64,000 nucleotides of DNA. It comes from Microbacterium sp. MAH-37. GTDB lineage: Bacteria; Actinomycetota; Actinomycetes; Actinomycetales; Microbacteriaceae. Location of the stretch: the NCBI RefSeq assembly GCF_009758255.1, contig NZ_WSEN01000002.1, forward strand, positions 62,001-126,000, written 5' to 3'. The notes under the pieces are model-generated. The model worked only from the letters and a program-made list of their open reading frames with translations. It made no database searches and had not been told where the DNA came from. How positions within the stretch are numbered: position 1 is the stretch's first letter; the number at the start of each line of letters is the position of its first letter. The position numbers were made by a program, and so were the translations under genes. Below, one piece after another: positions 24,275-35,292 of the stretch.

Positions 24275-25318
24275 ATGAGTGACCTCTGCGCGCTGCTCGG
24301 CATCCGGCATCCGATCGTCCTGGCTCCGTTCGGCGGGCTCTCATCGGTCGCCCTGACCGCCGCGGTCAGCGAGGCAGGAGGACTCGGGTCGTACGGTCTG
24401 TACGGCTACGACGGCGAGCGGATCGCGCGCACGGCGGCCGCGCTGCGGGATGCCACCGATGCGCCGTTCGCGCTGAACATCTGGCTGCCGACGGGCGACG
24501 AGGTCGCGCCGGGCCCGGAGCACGACGGCTACGCCGAGGCGCTCGCCTCCCTCTACGCCGAAGTCGGAATGGATGCTCCGCCGCGGCCCGCCAGCTATCT
24601 GCCGACGCTCGACGAGCAGCTCGACGCGATCTGGGATGCCGCACCCGCAGCGCTCAGCGTGGTCTTCGGCGTGCCCTCCAGCGAGCTCGTCGAGGAGGCC
24701 CACCGGCGCGGCATCCGCGTCATCGGCACGGCGACCACCGTCGCCGAGGCAGTGGCGCTCGAGGCCGGCGGGGTGGACGCGATCGTCGCGACAGGTGCCG
24801 AGGCGGCCGGCCACCGGGTGTCGTTCCTCAAGCCGGCGGAGCAGTCGCTGGTCGGGCTGTTCTCGCTGCTGCCGCAGGTGGCGGATGCCGTGTCGGTGCC
24901 GGTCATCGCGGCCGGCGGCATCGCCGATCGCCGGGGGGTCGCCGCGGCCTTCGCCCTCGGTGCCGACGGCGTGCAGGTCGGCACGTCGTTCCTCGTCACC
25001 ACGGAGTCCGCCGCGAACGAGGCGCATCGAGCCGCGATCCGCGGCACCGCCGCCGACGAAAGCGTGCTCACGCGCGCGATGAGCGGGAGGCTGTCCCGCG
25101 GCGCCGCGAACCGCGTGGTCCGCGAGATAGAGGCATCCGGCGCCATCGCGCCGTTCCCCGCGCAGAACTGGCTCACCGGACGGTTCCGCGCCGTCGCCGG
25201 GGAGCGCGGCCTCGGTGAGCTGCAGTCGCTGTGGCTCGGGCAGTCGGCGCCGCTCGCACGCGGCACCGCAGCATCCGACGTCTTCGCCGAGCTGCTGGTG
25301 GGCGTACCGGCGACGTGA
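24275..25318 (+). CDS. nitronate monooxygenase-like FMN enzyme (2-nitropropane dioxygenase family)
   Basis: The product is 347 residues. The FMN-dependent TIM barrel is read from LGIRHPIVLAPFGGLSSVALTAAVSEAGG at the start, VIGTATTVAEAVALEAGGVDAIVATGAEAAGH in the middle (the active-site His in AAGHR), and VIAAGGIADRRGVAAAFALGADGVQVGTSFL (phosphate-binding strand). The family oxidises nitronates such as propionate-3-nitronate; some members have other roles. ATG 24275 has TAGCCT (24262-24267) seven bases upstream and is preferred over the ATG at 24212, which lies in palindrome copy 3. It stands alone, between two palindrome clusters. Confidence 0.85.
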   Translation: MSDLCALLGIRHPIVLAPFGGLSSVALTAAVSEAGGLGSYGLYGYDGERIARTAAALRDATDAPFALNIWLPTGDEVAPGPEHDGYAEALASLYAEVGMDAPPRPASYLPTLDEQLDAIWDAAPAALSVVFGVPSSELVEEAHRRGIRVIGTATTVAEAVALEAGGVDAIVATGAEAAGHRVSFLKPAEQSLVGLFSLLPQVADAVSVPVIAAGGIADRRGVAAAFALGADGVQVGTSFLVTTESAANEAHRAAIRGTAADESVLTRAMSGRLSRGAANRVVREIEASGAIAPFPAQNWLTGRFRAVAGERGLGELQSLWLGQSAPLARGTAASDVFAELLVGVPAT

Positions 25319-25322
25319 CCTT

Positions 25323-25380
25323 CGGGTCGCGATCCGGCACAGTGCTGTGCCGTGGGACTGTGCTCGATTGCGACGGGAAC
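25323..25380. repeat. palindrome copy 4 (24-13-24 family)
   Basis: Arms GGTCGCGATCCGGCACAGT and ACTGTGCTCGATTGCGAC flank a 13-base loop. It starts five bases after the monooxygenase stop and is followed 23 bases later by copy 5, in the convergent gap with purU. Confidence 0.8.
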
Positions 25381-25403
25381 CCCACGCGGAGCAGCATCGC
25401 CGT

Positions 25404-25463
25404 GTTCCGGTCGCGATCCGGCACAGTGCCGTGCCCTGGGACTGTGCTCGATTGCGACGGGAG
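25404..25463. repeat. palindrome copy 5 (24-13-24 family)
   Basis: This is nearly identical to copy 4 in both arms and in the loop, and has the same arm mismatch. The tandem pair probably arose by local duplication. Confidence 0.8.
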
Positions 25464-25501
25464 CGGTGCGAGCGACCGCGACAGGGACCGCGAGCGCGAC
25501 G

Positions 25502-26353
25502 CTAGAGGATGACGGTCGAGCGGCCGTGCACGATCACGCGATCCTCGGCGTGCCACTTCACGGCGCGCGCGAGCACGAACCGCTCCACGTCGGCGCCGCG
25601 GCGCTGCAGCTCGGCCGCCGACTCGGCGTGCGTCACGCGGGTGACGTCCTGCTCGATGATCGGCCCCTCGTCGAGGTCGGCCGTGGCGTAGTGCGCGGTC
25701 GCGCCGATCAGTTTCACGCCGCGCTCCTTCGCCCGTGCGTAGGGGTTCGCGCCGATGAACGCGGGCAGGAAGGAGTGGTGGATGTTGATCACCGGTGCGC
25801 CCAGCTCCGAGATGAACGAGTCAGTGAGGATCTGCATGTACCTGGCCAGCACGACCAGGTCGACGTTGCCACGCAGCAGCTCGAGCTGGCGCTGCTCCAT
25901 CGTCGCCTTGTCGTCCGCGGGGATGTGCACGAACGGCACCCCGAAGGCCCGCACCGAGTCGGCCAGGTCGGGGTGGTTGGACACCACCATGGTCACGTCG
26001 ATGTCGAGCTCGCCGCGCTGCGTGCGCCAGAGCAGCTCGAGCAGGCAGTGATCGTACTTCGAGACGAAGATCGCGACCCGCTTGCGCAGCGACGCGTCGT
26101 GCAGCGACCACTCCATGTCGAAGCGCTCCGCGACCGCGGCGATGGATGCCTCGAGCGCCGGCCGCTTCGCGGCCAGACCCTCCAGGTGGATGACCGTGCG
26201 CTGGAAGAAGCGTCCGCCTGCGGCATCCGTCGAGTGCTGGTCGAGGGAGATGATGTTCGCGCCGTGCTCGGCGAGGGCGCCGGCGACGGCCGCGACGATG
26301 CCGGGCTGGTCGTCGCAGGCGATGAGAAGGCGGGCGGTGTCGGGCTGGGCCAT
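25502..26353 (-). CDS. purU: formyltetrahydrofolate deformylase
   Basis: The product is 283 residues. The N-terminal ACT domain (about 5-85, RLLIACDDQPGIVAAVAGALAEHGANIISLDQ) is followed by a formyl-transferase-type catalytic domain with INIHHSFLPAFIGANPYARAKERGVKLIGATAHY and the Asp of DLDEGPIIEQD. The active-site Asn-His-Asp set of PurU is preserved in this span. It hydrolyses 10-formyl-THF to formate and THF, which balances the one-carbon pool. It converges with the upstream monooxygenase across palindromes 4 and 5, and its start faces the antiporter gene. Confidence 0.94.
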   Translation of the reverse strand: MAQPDTARLLIACDDQPGIVAAVAGALAEHGANIISLDQHSTDAAGGRFFQRTVIHLEGLAAKRPALEASIAAVAERFDMEWSLHDASLRKRVAIFVSKYDHCLLELLWRTQRGELDIDVTMVVSNHPDLADSVRAFGVPFVHIPADDKATMEQRQLELLRGNVDLVVLARYMQILTDSFISELGAPVINIHHSFLPAFIGANPYARAKERGVKLIGATAHYATADLDEGPIIEQDVTRVTHAESAAELQRRGADVERFVLARAVKWHAEDRVIVHGRSTVIL

Positions 26354-26421
26354 GCATAGATTCTGCCGCTCCCGCGTCTCAGCCGCCGAATCATGACGCC
26401 CTCGGCCACTACTCTTAGCGG

Positions 26422-27621
26422 GTGGAACACACCGCTATCAGCCTCGTCATGATCCCTCTGCTGGCGGTGCTCGCACCGATTCTGGCCCGCCTGATCGGCC
26501 CGGTGCTGCGCATCCCGGTCGTCGTGTTCGAGCTGGTGCTCGGGATCATCGCCGGTCCCGCGCTGCTCGGCTGGGTGCATCCGAACGAGATCATCGACAT
26601 GCTCAGCGAGTTCGGTCTCGCGATGCTGTTCTTCCTCGCGGGCACCGAGATCGACTTCAAGGCTCTCGGGCGCAAGTCGCTCGGACGCGCCTCGCTGGGC
26701 TGGCTGGTCAGCATCGCGCTGGGCATCGGCGTCGGCTTCATGATCGCCCCCGGTGACGGCATGATCGTGGTGGCGATCGCGCTCAGCTCGACCGCGCTGG
26801 GCACCCTGATGCCGATCCTGCGGGATGCCGGTGAGATGGACTCCCCGTTCGGCAAGGCCGTCATCGCGATCGGCACCATCGGCGAGTTCCTGCCGCTGAT
26901 CGCGATCTCGATCTTCCTCAGCGTGCGTGCAGCGCCCGCCGCGACCATCGTGCTGCTCGTGTTCGTGGCGATCGCGCTGCTCGCGGTCTACGCGGCGCGG
27001 CGCATCCCGCACGGCCGTCTGCACACCTTCGTCAGCACGACGCTGCACACCTCGGCGCAGTTCGGCGTGCGATTCGTGCTGCTGCTGGTCGCGGCGCTGG
27101 TGGCTCTGAGCGTGTGGCTCGACCTGGACATGCTGCTCGGCGCGTTCGTGGCCGGATCGGTCTGGCGGATCATGATGTCGAGCGCCTCGAAGAAGGATGC
27201 CGAAGAGGTCGAGAGCAAGGTCGAGGCGATCGCGTTCGGCTTCCTGGTGCCGATCTTCTTCATCTACACGGGCGTGACGTTCGACCTGAAGGCGCTGCTG
27301 GCCTCGCCGCTGGCCATGATTCTGGTGCCCATCCTGCTGGTCGCGCTGCTGGTGATCCGTGGCCTCGCCGCGCAGTTCTCGGCGAACCAGGGCATGTCCA
27401 CGCGCGATCGCACTGCGCTCGGTCTGCTGGCGGCGACCGGCCTTCCGATCATCGTCGCCGTCACCGGAATCGGCGTCAGCGAGGGGATGCTCGGGACCGA
27501 CATCGCCGCCGCACTCGTCGGCGCCGGCATGCTGTCGGTGCTGCTGTACCCGCTGATCGGCATGACCATCCGCGGTGAGCGGTCGGCCGTGCAGAGCCCG
27601 CAGCTGCAGGGAGAGCTGTGA
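26422..27621 (+). CDS. cation:proton antiporter (CPA2/Kef type)
   Basis: The product is 399 residues with about 12 membrane segments. VFELVLGIIAGPALLGWVHPNE, LAMLFFLAGTEIDFKALG and ALSSTALGTLMPILRDAGEMD are typical CPA2 (Kef/Nha-like) segments. There is no soluble TrkA-type domain. It likely exchanges K+ or Na+ for H+. The GTG at 26422 has TACTCT (26410-26415) six bases upstream, so it is probably leaderless. The stop overlaps the GTG of the next gene (GTGA). Confidence 0.88.
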   Translation: MEHTAISLVMIPLLAVLAPILARLIGPVLRIPVVVFELVLGIIAGPALLGWVHPNEIIDMLSEFGLAMLFFLAGTEIDFKALGRKSLGRASLGWLVSIALGIGVGFMIAPGDGMIVVAIALSSTALGTLMPILRDAGEMDSPFGKAVIAIGTIGEFLPLIAISIFLSVRAAPAATIVLLVFVAIALLAVYAARRIPHGRLHTFVSTTLHTSAQFGVRFVLLLVAALVALSVWLDLDMLLGAFVAGSVWRIMMSSASKKDAEEVESKVEAIAFGFLVPIFFIYTGVTFDLKALLASPLAMILVPILLVALLVIRGLAAQFSANQGMSTRDRTALGLLAATGLPIIVAVTGIGVSEGMLGTDIAAALVGAGMLSVLLYPLIGMTIRGERSAVQSPQLQGEL

Positions 27622-28079
27622 CCACAGCATCCGTGCTGCTGGACGCCGCACGGCGGCAGCTTGCGGATGCTCCGATGCAGGGCATCGGAGTGGCGAAGGT
27701 CTCGCGGTGGCGGGCGCCGCGCATCGTGCGAGCGGGTGAGGCCTGGCACCTCGGCGTGCTGCTGCTCACCCACGACGGCGTGCTCGCCACCGGTGAGGTT
27801 CTGCGCGCCGCGGAGGAGGTCCGTCGCGGCTACGCCGCGGAGTCGGCCAGGGCGCGCGCCGACCGCCGCGCGCAGGCGCGCCGCGGCGGCTTCGGTGAGG
27901 GAGAGATCGTGCACGTCGGCTGGACGGAGCTGGATGTCGCCGCGGTCGATGCCGGGGGAGTGTCCGGCCCGCTGCTGCTCGTCGACGGCGTGCCGTCCGT
28001 GCGCTGGAGCGCGGCAGGTGTGAGGTCGCTGGAGGCGTACCTGCGCGAGCAGATCGAGCTGCGGTACCCGGGAAGCTGA
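27618..28079 (+). CDS. conserved hypothetical, coupled to the antiporter
   Basis: The product is 153 residues and I do not recognise a family. It has an Ala/Arg-rich N-terminus (SVLLDAARRQLADAPMQG), a helix AAEEVRRGYAAESARARADRRAQARR, and no clear catalytic residues or membrane segment. The GTG overlaps the antiporter stop, so it is translated together with it and may regulate it or act as a soluble partner; this is inference from overlap only. Confidence 0.7.
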   Translation: MTTASVLLDAARRQLADAPMQGIGVAKVSRWRAPRIVRAGEAWHLGVLLLTHDGVLATGEVLRAAEEVRRGYAAESARARADRRAQARRGGFGEGEIVHVGWTELDVAAVDAGGVSGPLLLVDGVPSVRWSAAGVRSLEAYLREQIELRYPGS

Positions 28080-28083
28080 ACGT

Positions 28084-28216
28084 CCCTCGTCTCGCTTCGC
28101 TCGCTCAGGAACCGGGGTCGGCGCGGCCCTCGAACCGTCTCGGGTCCTGAAGGAGCGCGAGGCCGAGCGAGCGCCGTACTGAGCGAGCGAAGCGAGTCGA
28201 AGTGACGAAGGGCGTC
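28084..28216. repeat. palindromic repeat with perfect 18-base arms
   Basis: CTCGCTTCGCTCGCTCAG (28091-28108) is the exact inverse of 28179-28196, with 70 bases between. It has the CCTCGTCTCG and GACGAAGGG ends seen at 9262 and 16339. It lies in the convergent gap between the hypothetical and the amidotransferase gene. Confidence 0.75.
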
Positions 28217-28219
28217 GTC

Positions 28220-28936
28220 TCAGCGACCGACGAGCTCCGCGAAGCGCCGCAGCAGATCCGTTCCGGTGGGCGAGGTGGCGAGGATCTCAGCCTCGACCCG
28301 GTCGAACTCGGCGGGGTCGAAGTACCCGGTGCTGCGGTAGAAGTCCATGCGGTGCGCGAAGTCCTGCGGCGTCGGCTCGGGGTGGAACTGGGTCGCGTAC
28401 AGCCGGTCGCCGACCCGGTAGGCCTGCACCGGGCAGTCGTCGTTCGTCGCGAGCAGCACTGCGCCGGGAGGCGGCTCGGCCGAACCCTCCTTGTGCGCGG
28501 TGAGCACGTCCATCTGCGGAGCGCTGGGTCCGAACACCGGATCGTCCGCGCCGGCCGCAGTGATGCGGATGGTCGTCTCGCGAGTGAACTCCGGGGTCGC
28601 GGTGCCGACCGTGCCACCCAGCATCCGCGTGACGACGCCGATGCCGTAACAGGTGAACATCGCCGCGGGGCCGCCGTCGATGGCGGAGCGGGCGATCCGT
28701 TCGAGGTCGGCCTCGACGCGCAGCTGCTCGTCGGACTTCTCCTCGTCACCGACGTTGAACGGCGACCCGCCGACGACGATGCCGTCGTACTCGCGCCAGT
28801 CGATCTCGTTGAGCGGATGCCCGATCAGGTCGTGCCGGTCCAGGGTCTCCACGCCGAGCCCGCGCCGGAACGACAGGTGCTCGGCTGCCGCCGCGCCCTG
28901 CTCCGGACGCACGCAGACGTAGAGGAGTGAGACCAC
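28220..28936 (-). CDS. class I glutamine amidotransferase domain protein
   Basis: The product is 238 residues and a GMP-synthase-like free-standing amidotransferase. The nucleophile is in MFTCYGIGVVTRML (the usual GxCxG-type elbow), and the catalytic His/Glu pair in YATQFHPEPTP. DYDG-like YDGIVVGGSPFNVGD sits on the early strand. The synthase domain is absent, so the protein may supply ammonia to another enzyme or act as a gamma-glutamyl hydrolase; substrate unknown. The GTG start has TAAACT (28943-28948, minus) six bases upstream. It is divergent from clpC. Confidence 0.8.
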   Translation of the reverse strand: MVSLLYVCVRPEQGAAAAEHLSFRRGLGVETLDRHDLIGHPLNEIDWREYDGIVVGGSPFNVGDEEKSDEQLRVEADLERIARSAIDGGPAAMFTCYGIGVVTRMLGGTVGTATPEFTRETTIRITAAGADDPVFGPSAPQMDVLTAHKEGSAEPPPGAVLLATNDDCPVQAYRVGDRLYATQFHPEPTPQDFAHRMDFYRSTGYFDPAEFDRVEAEILATSPTGTDLLRRFAELVGR

Positions 28937-28988
28937 AGAGCGAGTTTAGTGCGGCGAGCGGGAATACCAGCACCGCCCCGACGTTGAA

Positions 28989-29009
28989 CTTGACAGGAGT
29001 ACACTCAAC
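28989..29009. promoter_or_regulatory. HAIR-like HspR operator upstream of clpC
   Basis: CTTGACA (28989-28995), a seven-base spacer, then ACTCAAC (29003-29009). This fits the recalled HAIR consensus CTTGAGT-N7-ACTCAAG at 11 of 14 defined positions. The position 26 bases before the start fits a repressor site over the promoter. Confidence 0.6.
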
Positions 29010-29034
29010 TTCTCTCAGACTTCAGGAGGACATG

Positions 29035-31563
<2,529 letters not shown>

Positions 31564-31580
31564 CTCCCTCGGGACGTTTC

Positions 31581-31643
31581 CGTTCCCGTCGCGATCGAGC
31601 ACAGTGTTCCGTGTGCGGACTGTGCTCGATCGCGACGGGAACC
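31581..31643. repeat. palindrome copy 6 (24-13-24 family), perfect
   Basis: Perfect arms of 24 bases at 31582-31605 and 31619-31642 flank a 13-base loop (31606-31618). This is the best-preserved copy, in the convergent gap between clpC and the LysR-like gene. Confidence 0.85.
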
Positions 31644-31710
31644 CGCTGTTCGCGCGGCGTCGTCGAGGGCTCGCGGTGTGGGGCAGGCGCAGACTGATTC
31701 GAGATGCGCG

Positions 31711-32436
31711 TCAGCGCGAGGAGTTCGCGGTGCGGCCGCGCACGATTCCGACGAAGGTCTCGACGTCGGGGGTGGTTCGGTCGCGGGGCCAGGCCAGCGC
31801 GACGGTCGACGTCGGCCCGCCCTCGAGCACCCGATGGTCGGCATCCTTGCGGTGATGCAGTCGCGCCAGCGACATCGGCACCACGACCACGCCGATCCCG
31901 GTGGCAACGGTCGCGATGGCGTCTGCGGTCGTGGGGACCGGCGCGAATCGCGGCGCGACGGTCGGAAGATCCAGCGGGCCGAGCACGTCGTCGAGCGGAG
32001 TGACCAGCGTTTCGCCGTCGAGATCGGCGGCGGTGAGGGTCTCGGCTGCCATGAGATGGGACTCGGCGGAGGCCACGACGACAGGCAACTCGTCGTAGAG
32101 GCGGATCACGTGCAACTCGTCGGGGCGCTCGATCGGCAGACGGACGAGAGCTGCGTCGAGGTCGGACAGCGCCTCGCGCTGAACGGCGGCCTCGATCGGA
32201 ACGAGTTCCAGGGTGATGTGCGGCATCCGGGTCTTCCAGGCGTCGATCCATTTGCCGGGCGTCGCGCCGGGGATGGCGCCGAGACGGAACGTGCGCGGGG
32301 CCTCGTCGACGACCTCGGCGGGTTCGGGTTTCCTGACCTGCGGACGCTTGGCCGGCGCGGCCTTCCTTCCCGCCGGCTTGCCTCGACCTCCGCTGGGTCG
32401 CTTCCCGGCTGCGGGTCGCCCGCTCTTCTTCACCAC
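31711..32436 (-). CDS. LysR-type substrate-binding domain without the DNA-binding domain
   Basis: The product is 241 residues. The first 45 residues are Lys/Arg/Pro/Gly-rich (KKSGRPAAGKRPSGGRGKP) and probably disordered. The rest reads as a LysR effector domain: FRLGAIPGATPGKWIDAWKTRMPHITLELV, DLDAALVRLPI, LPVVVASAESHLMAAE and ATVATGIGVVVVPMSLAR. The usual N-terminal winged helix is absent and no frameshifted remnant is seen upstream. The basic tail might bind nucleic acid non-specifically. The GTG start has TAGCGT (32443-32448, minus) six bases upstream. It may sequester a ligand or act on other LysR proteins. Confidence 0.72.
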   Translation of the reverse strand: MVKKSGRPAAGKRPSGGRGKPAGRKAAPAKRPQVRKPEPAEVVDEAPRTFRLGAIPGATPGKWIDAWKTRMPHITLELVPIEAAVQREALSDLDAALVRLPIERPDELHVIRLYDELPVVVASAESHLMAAETLTAADLDGETLVTPLDDVLGPLDLPTVAPRFAPVPTTADAIATVATGIGVVVVPMSLARLHHRKDADHRVLEGGPTSTVALAWPRDRTTPDVETFVGIVRGRTANSSR

Positions 32437-32557
32437 GCACTCACGCTACTGGCTCAGCGCGCCCCTGTCGCCGCAGCATCCCGTCCTGGGGAATGTCCCT
32501 GTTTGCCGCATCCGGGCGCGGAACGCGACCAATCGCGGCATTCCTCGGGGCTGAGGG

Positions 32558-33232
32558 TCATGCCTCGCGGGTCACTGTCACGCAGCAGCGGCCCGCCGCC
32601 GGGTCGAGACGGGCGTCGAGATGCGCGCAGCCGAGTCCCTCCACGATGCCGTCGACGTAGGCATGGTTCATCCCGCAGACGAGTCCGGTGTGCTCGCGTG
32701 CGAGCGAGTCGAAAGGGCAGTTCGCGAGGACCAGGCCGTCGTCCGATCGGCGCGGCTCGTATCCCTGCGTGGCGAGGGTCGCGGCGGTGCGGTCGAGCTC
32801 GTCGGCCTGCACGGCGGGGGCCGCCGCGCCCAGCATCCGCCCCTCCTCCTTGGCGACCGTGTCGAGGGCATCGGGCAGTGCCGTGCCGTCCGCCGTGCGC
32901 TCGATCGCCGCGGCGAGCAGGTGACCCACCAGGTCGTACCGACGCTCGGGCAGCGACACCGCGACGGTGCCCGCTGTCCGGCGGTACAGCTTCGACGGGC
33001 GCCCGGCTCCCGGGCCGGTGCGCCCCGTGAGCCGGCGGAACTCCACCTCGAGCAGACCAGCCTCCACGAGGCGGTCGAGCTGGAATCGGGCGACGTGCGG
33101 CGGCAGGTGGAGGGCGGATGCCGCCGCTTCGCGCCCGACCGGTTGCGGCTGCGCGGCGACGTACTCGTACAGCGACTGCCGCGTGGGATCGGCGAGTGCG
33201 CCGATGCGTCCTGCCTCTGCGCTGACGTCCAT
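32558..33232 (-). CDS. winged-helix regulator with Cys-rich C-terminal domain (ArsR/SufR-like)
   Basis: The product is 224 residues. The N-terminal winged helix (about 8-85) includes GALADPTRQSLYEYVAAQPQ, REAAASALHLPPHVARFQLDRL and VEAGLLEVEFRR. The C-terminal part has conserved-looking cysteines: LANCPFDSL, LVCGMNHAY, LGCAHLD and GRCCVTV, a spacing like metal- or iron-sulfur-binding regulators such as SufR. No suf or iron-sulfur genes are nearby. The ATG has TACACT (33239-33244, minus) six bases upstream and an inverted repeat that overlaps both, which predicts autorepression. Confidence 0.75.
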   Translation of the reverse strand: MDVSAEAGRIGALADPTRQSLYEYVAAQPQPVGREAAASALHLPPHVARFQLDRLVEAGLLEVEFRRLTGRTGPGAGRPSKLYRRTAGTVAVSLPERRYDLVGHLLAAAIERTADGTALPDALDTVAKEEGRMLGAAAPAVQADELDRTAATLATQGYEPRRSDDGLVLANCPFDSLAREHTGLVCGMNHAYVDGIVEGLGCAHLDARLDPAAGRCCVTVTREA

Positions 33233-33266
33233 CCTCTAAGTGTAGCTTCTGTCGTATTTAGAGGAT
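33231..33266. promoter_or_regulatory. 9-base inverted repeat over the regulator promoter
   Basis: ATCCTCTAA (33231-33239) and TTAGAGGAT (33258-33266) are perfect inverses, 18 bases apart. The left arm overlaps the start codon and -10 of the winged-helix gene on the minus strand. Confidence 0.6.
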
Positions 33267-33280
33267 CGGGAACGGACGGG

Positions 33281-33628
33281 TCAGCGCGACATCCGCCGCT
33301 GCAGGCGGCGCAGCAGCCCGGCGAGGCCGGCGACGAGGACGAACACGCCCACGACGAGAAGCGAGACCGCGACGATGGTGGCCGGAGCGAGCCCGGCCAG
33401 CCAGTCGGTGACCCCGTCCCGTCGTTGCGGATCGCTGAGCACCCAGATGCCGCCGAATGCGAGGCCGGCGAAGAACAGGCCCCAGATGATCGCCGCCCAG
33501 CGGGTCCGCGGTGCAAGGGGTCCCGCGGATGCGGCGGCCGGATCTTCCGAGGCGGATGGCGTCGCGGCATCCGTCTCGGCGAACAGACCCTTGTCCAGGA
33601 AATCGGTGCCGTCGTCTGCGGTGCTCAT
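33281..33628 (-). CDS. small two-helix membrane protein, coupled to the PspC protein
   Basis: The product is 115 residues, with an acidic N-terminus of about 45 residues and two hydrophobic segments (WAAIIWGLFFAGLAFGGIWVL and IVAVSLLVVGVFVLVAGLAG), ending in a basic RRLQRRMSR. The ATG overlaps the stop of the larger PspC gene (ATGA). It probably acts with that protein at the membrane. I do not recognise a named family. Confidence 0.75.
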   Translation of the reverse strand: MSTADDGTDFLDKGLFAETDAATPSASEDPAAASAGPLAPRTRWAAIIWGLFFAGLAFGGIWVLSDPQRRDGVTDWLAGLAPATIVAVSLLVVGVFVLVAGLAGLLRRLQRRMSR

Positions 33629-35178
33629 TCGGACTTCTCCTCGGCCTGCTCGTTGAACGTGATGTCGATGATGCCGGACTGCTGCTGCAGCCGCACCGGC
33701 GCAATGGTGCTCGGTGCGTCCGGCCGCTCGGAGTCGGGTCCTGAGGCTCTCGTGCGCTGAATCAGCCGTGTGCCGTCGGCCCGCTGCGTGCCCGTCCAGA
33801 CGCCGCCATCGGTCGCCTCGACGGTGCCGTCCTGTGCTGTCGTCAGGACCGTCCAATTGACCGTGGCGTCCTGGACAGCGGCGTCCAGCTCCAGCGTCAC
33901 GCCCAGCGGAACCTCGATCGAGGTGTAGCCGTCGCCCTTGTACAGGGTGACCGGGTTGCGCTCGCCGCCGTCGAGGGGCATCAGGTAGATCGACATCGAC
34001 CCGAACGGCTGGCGTACGGTCGTCGCCTGCGAATTGTTCATGCCGCTGTCGCCCATCACGACGTCGCCGATGGTGGTGAAGCCCCCGGCGATCGCCCCGC
34101 CCACGAGCGTGATCACGGTGAGGAAGGTGAGGAACCCGCTTCGGCGTCGCGCGACACCGGCGATCACCATCCCGAGCGCGAGGATCAGAGCAGCGGTGCA
34201 CAGTGCGAGCGCCACGGCGGCGCTGCGATCCGCGAACAGCGCGACGACGGCTCCCGTCACCAGGGCCAGTCCGGTGACCGCAGCGAGATACGCTCCGCTG
34301 ATCCGCGGATTCGACGCCCGCTTCGCGCGCCGACGTTCCGATGCCTCGGCGGCGAACTGGGCCGCGACGGCCTGCCGCTCGCGCCTGGCTTGCTCCCGTG
34401 CTGCACGATCGGCGTCCTGCTGCTGTCGGCGCCAGGCCTGGTCCTGCTCCCGCCAGGCGGCGTGCTGCGCACGCCAGGCATTCAGATCACCGGCGTCCGC
34501 AGGGGCCGACGGTGGCGCGGGAGGATCGGCGGGGGTGGATGCCGCGATCACCGGTTCGGTGATCAGCGAGGCATCCCGCCCCCGCCCGTCCGCGGTGGAG
34601 GCGATTCCCGAGTCGCCGTCCGTCGCGGATGTGCCGGGGCCGGCCGGATCAGCAGAAGCCTTCAGCGGATCCGGTGCCTGGGCACCCGGGGTGCGGCGCG
34701 CGGCGCGCACGATGAGGACGAGCAGAGCGATCGCGACCGCCAGCCCGATGAGGAGGAACAGCACGGAGACAGGACCCGCTCCGTAGAAGAGCCCCCAGCT
34801 GCCGCCGAGCCACCAGAACGGATTCGCGATCGGCAGGAACGCGAGGATCACCAGGGCGAGGATGCCGAGCTGCGCGGCCTCGAAACGGCCGTGCACCAGG
34901 TCCCGGGCGTGGATCCTTCCGTCGGCATCCGGCAGCAGCGCCCAGGCGACGGCGTACAGGAAGACGACCGGCAGGCCGAACAGCAGTGCCACCAGCAGGA
35001 TGCCGCGCACGATCAGCGGGTCGATCCGCAGCCGTGCGGCGATGCCGGCGCACACGCCGCCGAGCCACCCGTCGGAGCGGGCGATCCCGAGGCCGGCGAC
35101 CCACAGGAAGAACCGGTCGGAGCCGTGCGGCGCCGGCGGCGGCGGGGTGGGGGACGGCGGTGCGGTCGGGATCGTCAT
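33625..35178 (-). CDS. PspC-domain membrane protein, large form
   Basis: The product is 517 residues. A Pro-rich tail is followed by a PspC domain (about 25-90: IARSDGWLGGVCAGIAARLRIDPLIVRGILLVALLFGLP), more membrane helices, a long charged coiled section (about 215-285, QHAAWREQDQAWRRQQQDADRA), further helices, and a C-terminal extracytoplasmic region (about 375-517; beta-rich, SMSIYLMPLDGGER). CAGGAT lies six bases upstream of the start. It is divergent from a PspC-bearing sensor kinase, forming an envelope-stress module. The C-terminal part resembles the LiaF/DUF1707-like cell-wall-stress sensors only loosely. Confidence 0.8.
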   Translation of the reverse strand: MTIPTAPPSPTPPPPAPHGSDRFFLWVAGLGIARSDGWLGGVCAGIAARLRIDPLIVRGILLVALLFGLPVVFLYAVAWALLPDADGRIHARDLVHGRFEAAQLGILALVILAFLPIANPFWWLGGSWGLFYGAGPVSVLFLLIGLAVAIALLVLIVRAARRTPGAQAPDPLKASADPAGPGTSATDGDSGIASTADGRGRDASLITEPVIAASTPADPPAPPSAPADAGDLNAWRAQHAAWREQDQAWRRQQQDADRAAREQARRERQAVAAQFAAEASERRRAKRASNPRISGAYLAAVTGLALVTGAVVALFADRSAAVALALCTAALILALGMVIAGVARRRSGFLTFLTVITLVGGAIAGGFTTIGDVVMGDSGMNNSQATTVRQPFGSMSIYLMPLDGGERNPVTLYKGDGYTSIEVPLGVTLELDAAVQDATVNWTVLTTAQDGTVEATDGGVWTGTQRADGTRLIQRTRASGPDSERPDAPSTIAPVRLQQQSGIIDITFNEQAEEKSE

Positions 35179-35292
35179 GTCTCGATCCTGACGGGCCGAG
35201 GTCCGGAGCCGCCATGGGGTGAACCCCTGACCCGACCCTGATCTTCGCCGGAGACCGGGGTGCGCGGTCCGCACGGGTGATTGGATTGCGGC

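Noticed and set aside
22963..25463. CRISPR array
   Set aside because: The repeats are inverted hairpins at irregular distances with genes between them, with no spacers and no cas genes.
25323..25463. Tandem palindromes as a rho-independent terminator of the monooxygenase and purU genes
   Set aside because: There is no T-run on either strand, and similar copies occur in a divergent region where no terminator is needed.
28990..28995. TTGACA as a plain sigma-70-type -35 for clpC
   Set aside because: No -10 hexamer lies at 16-19 bases; the symmetric partner ACTCAAC favours a HAIR operator, though both could be true.
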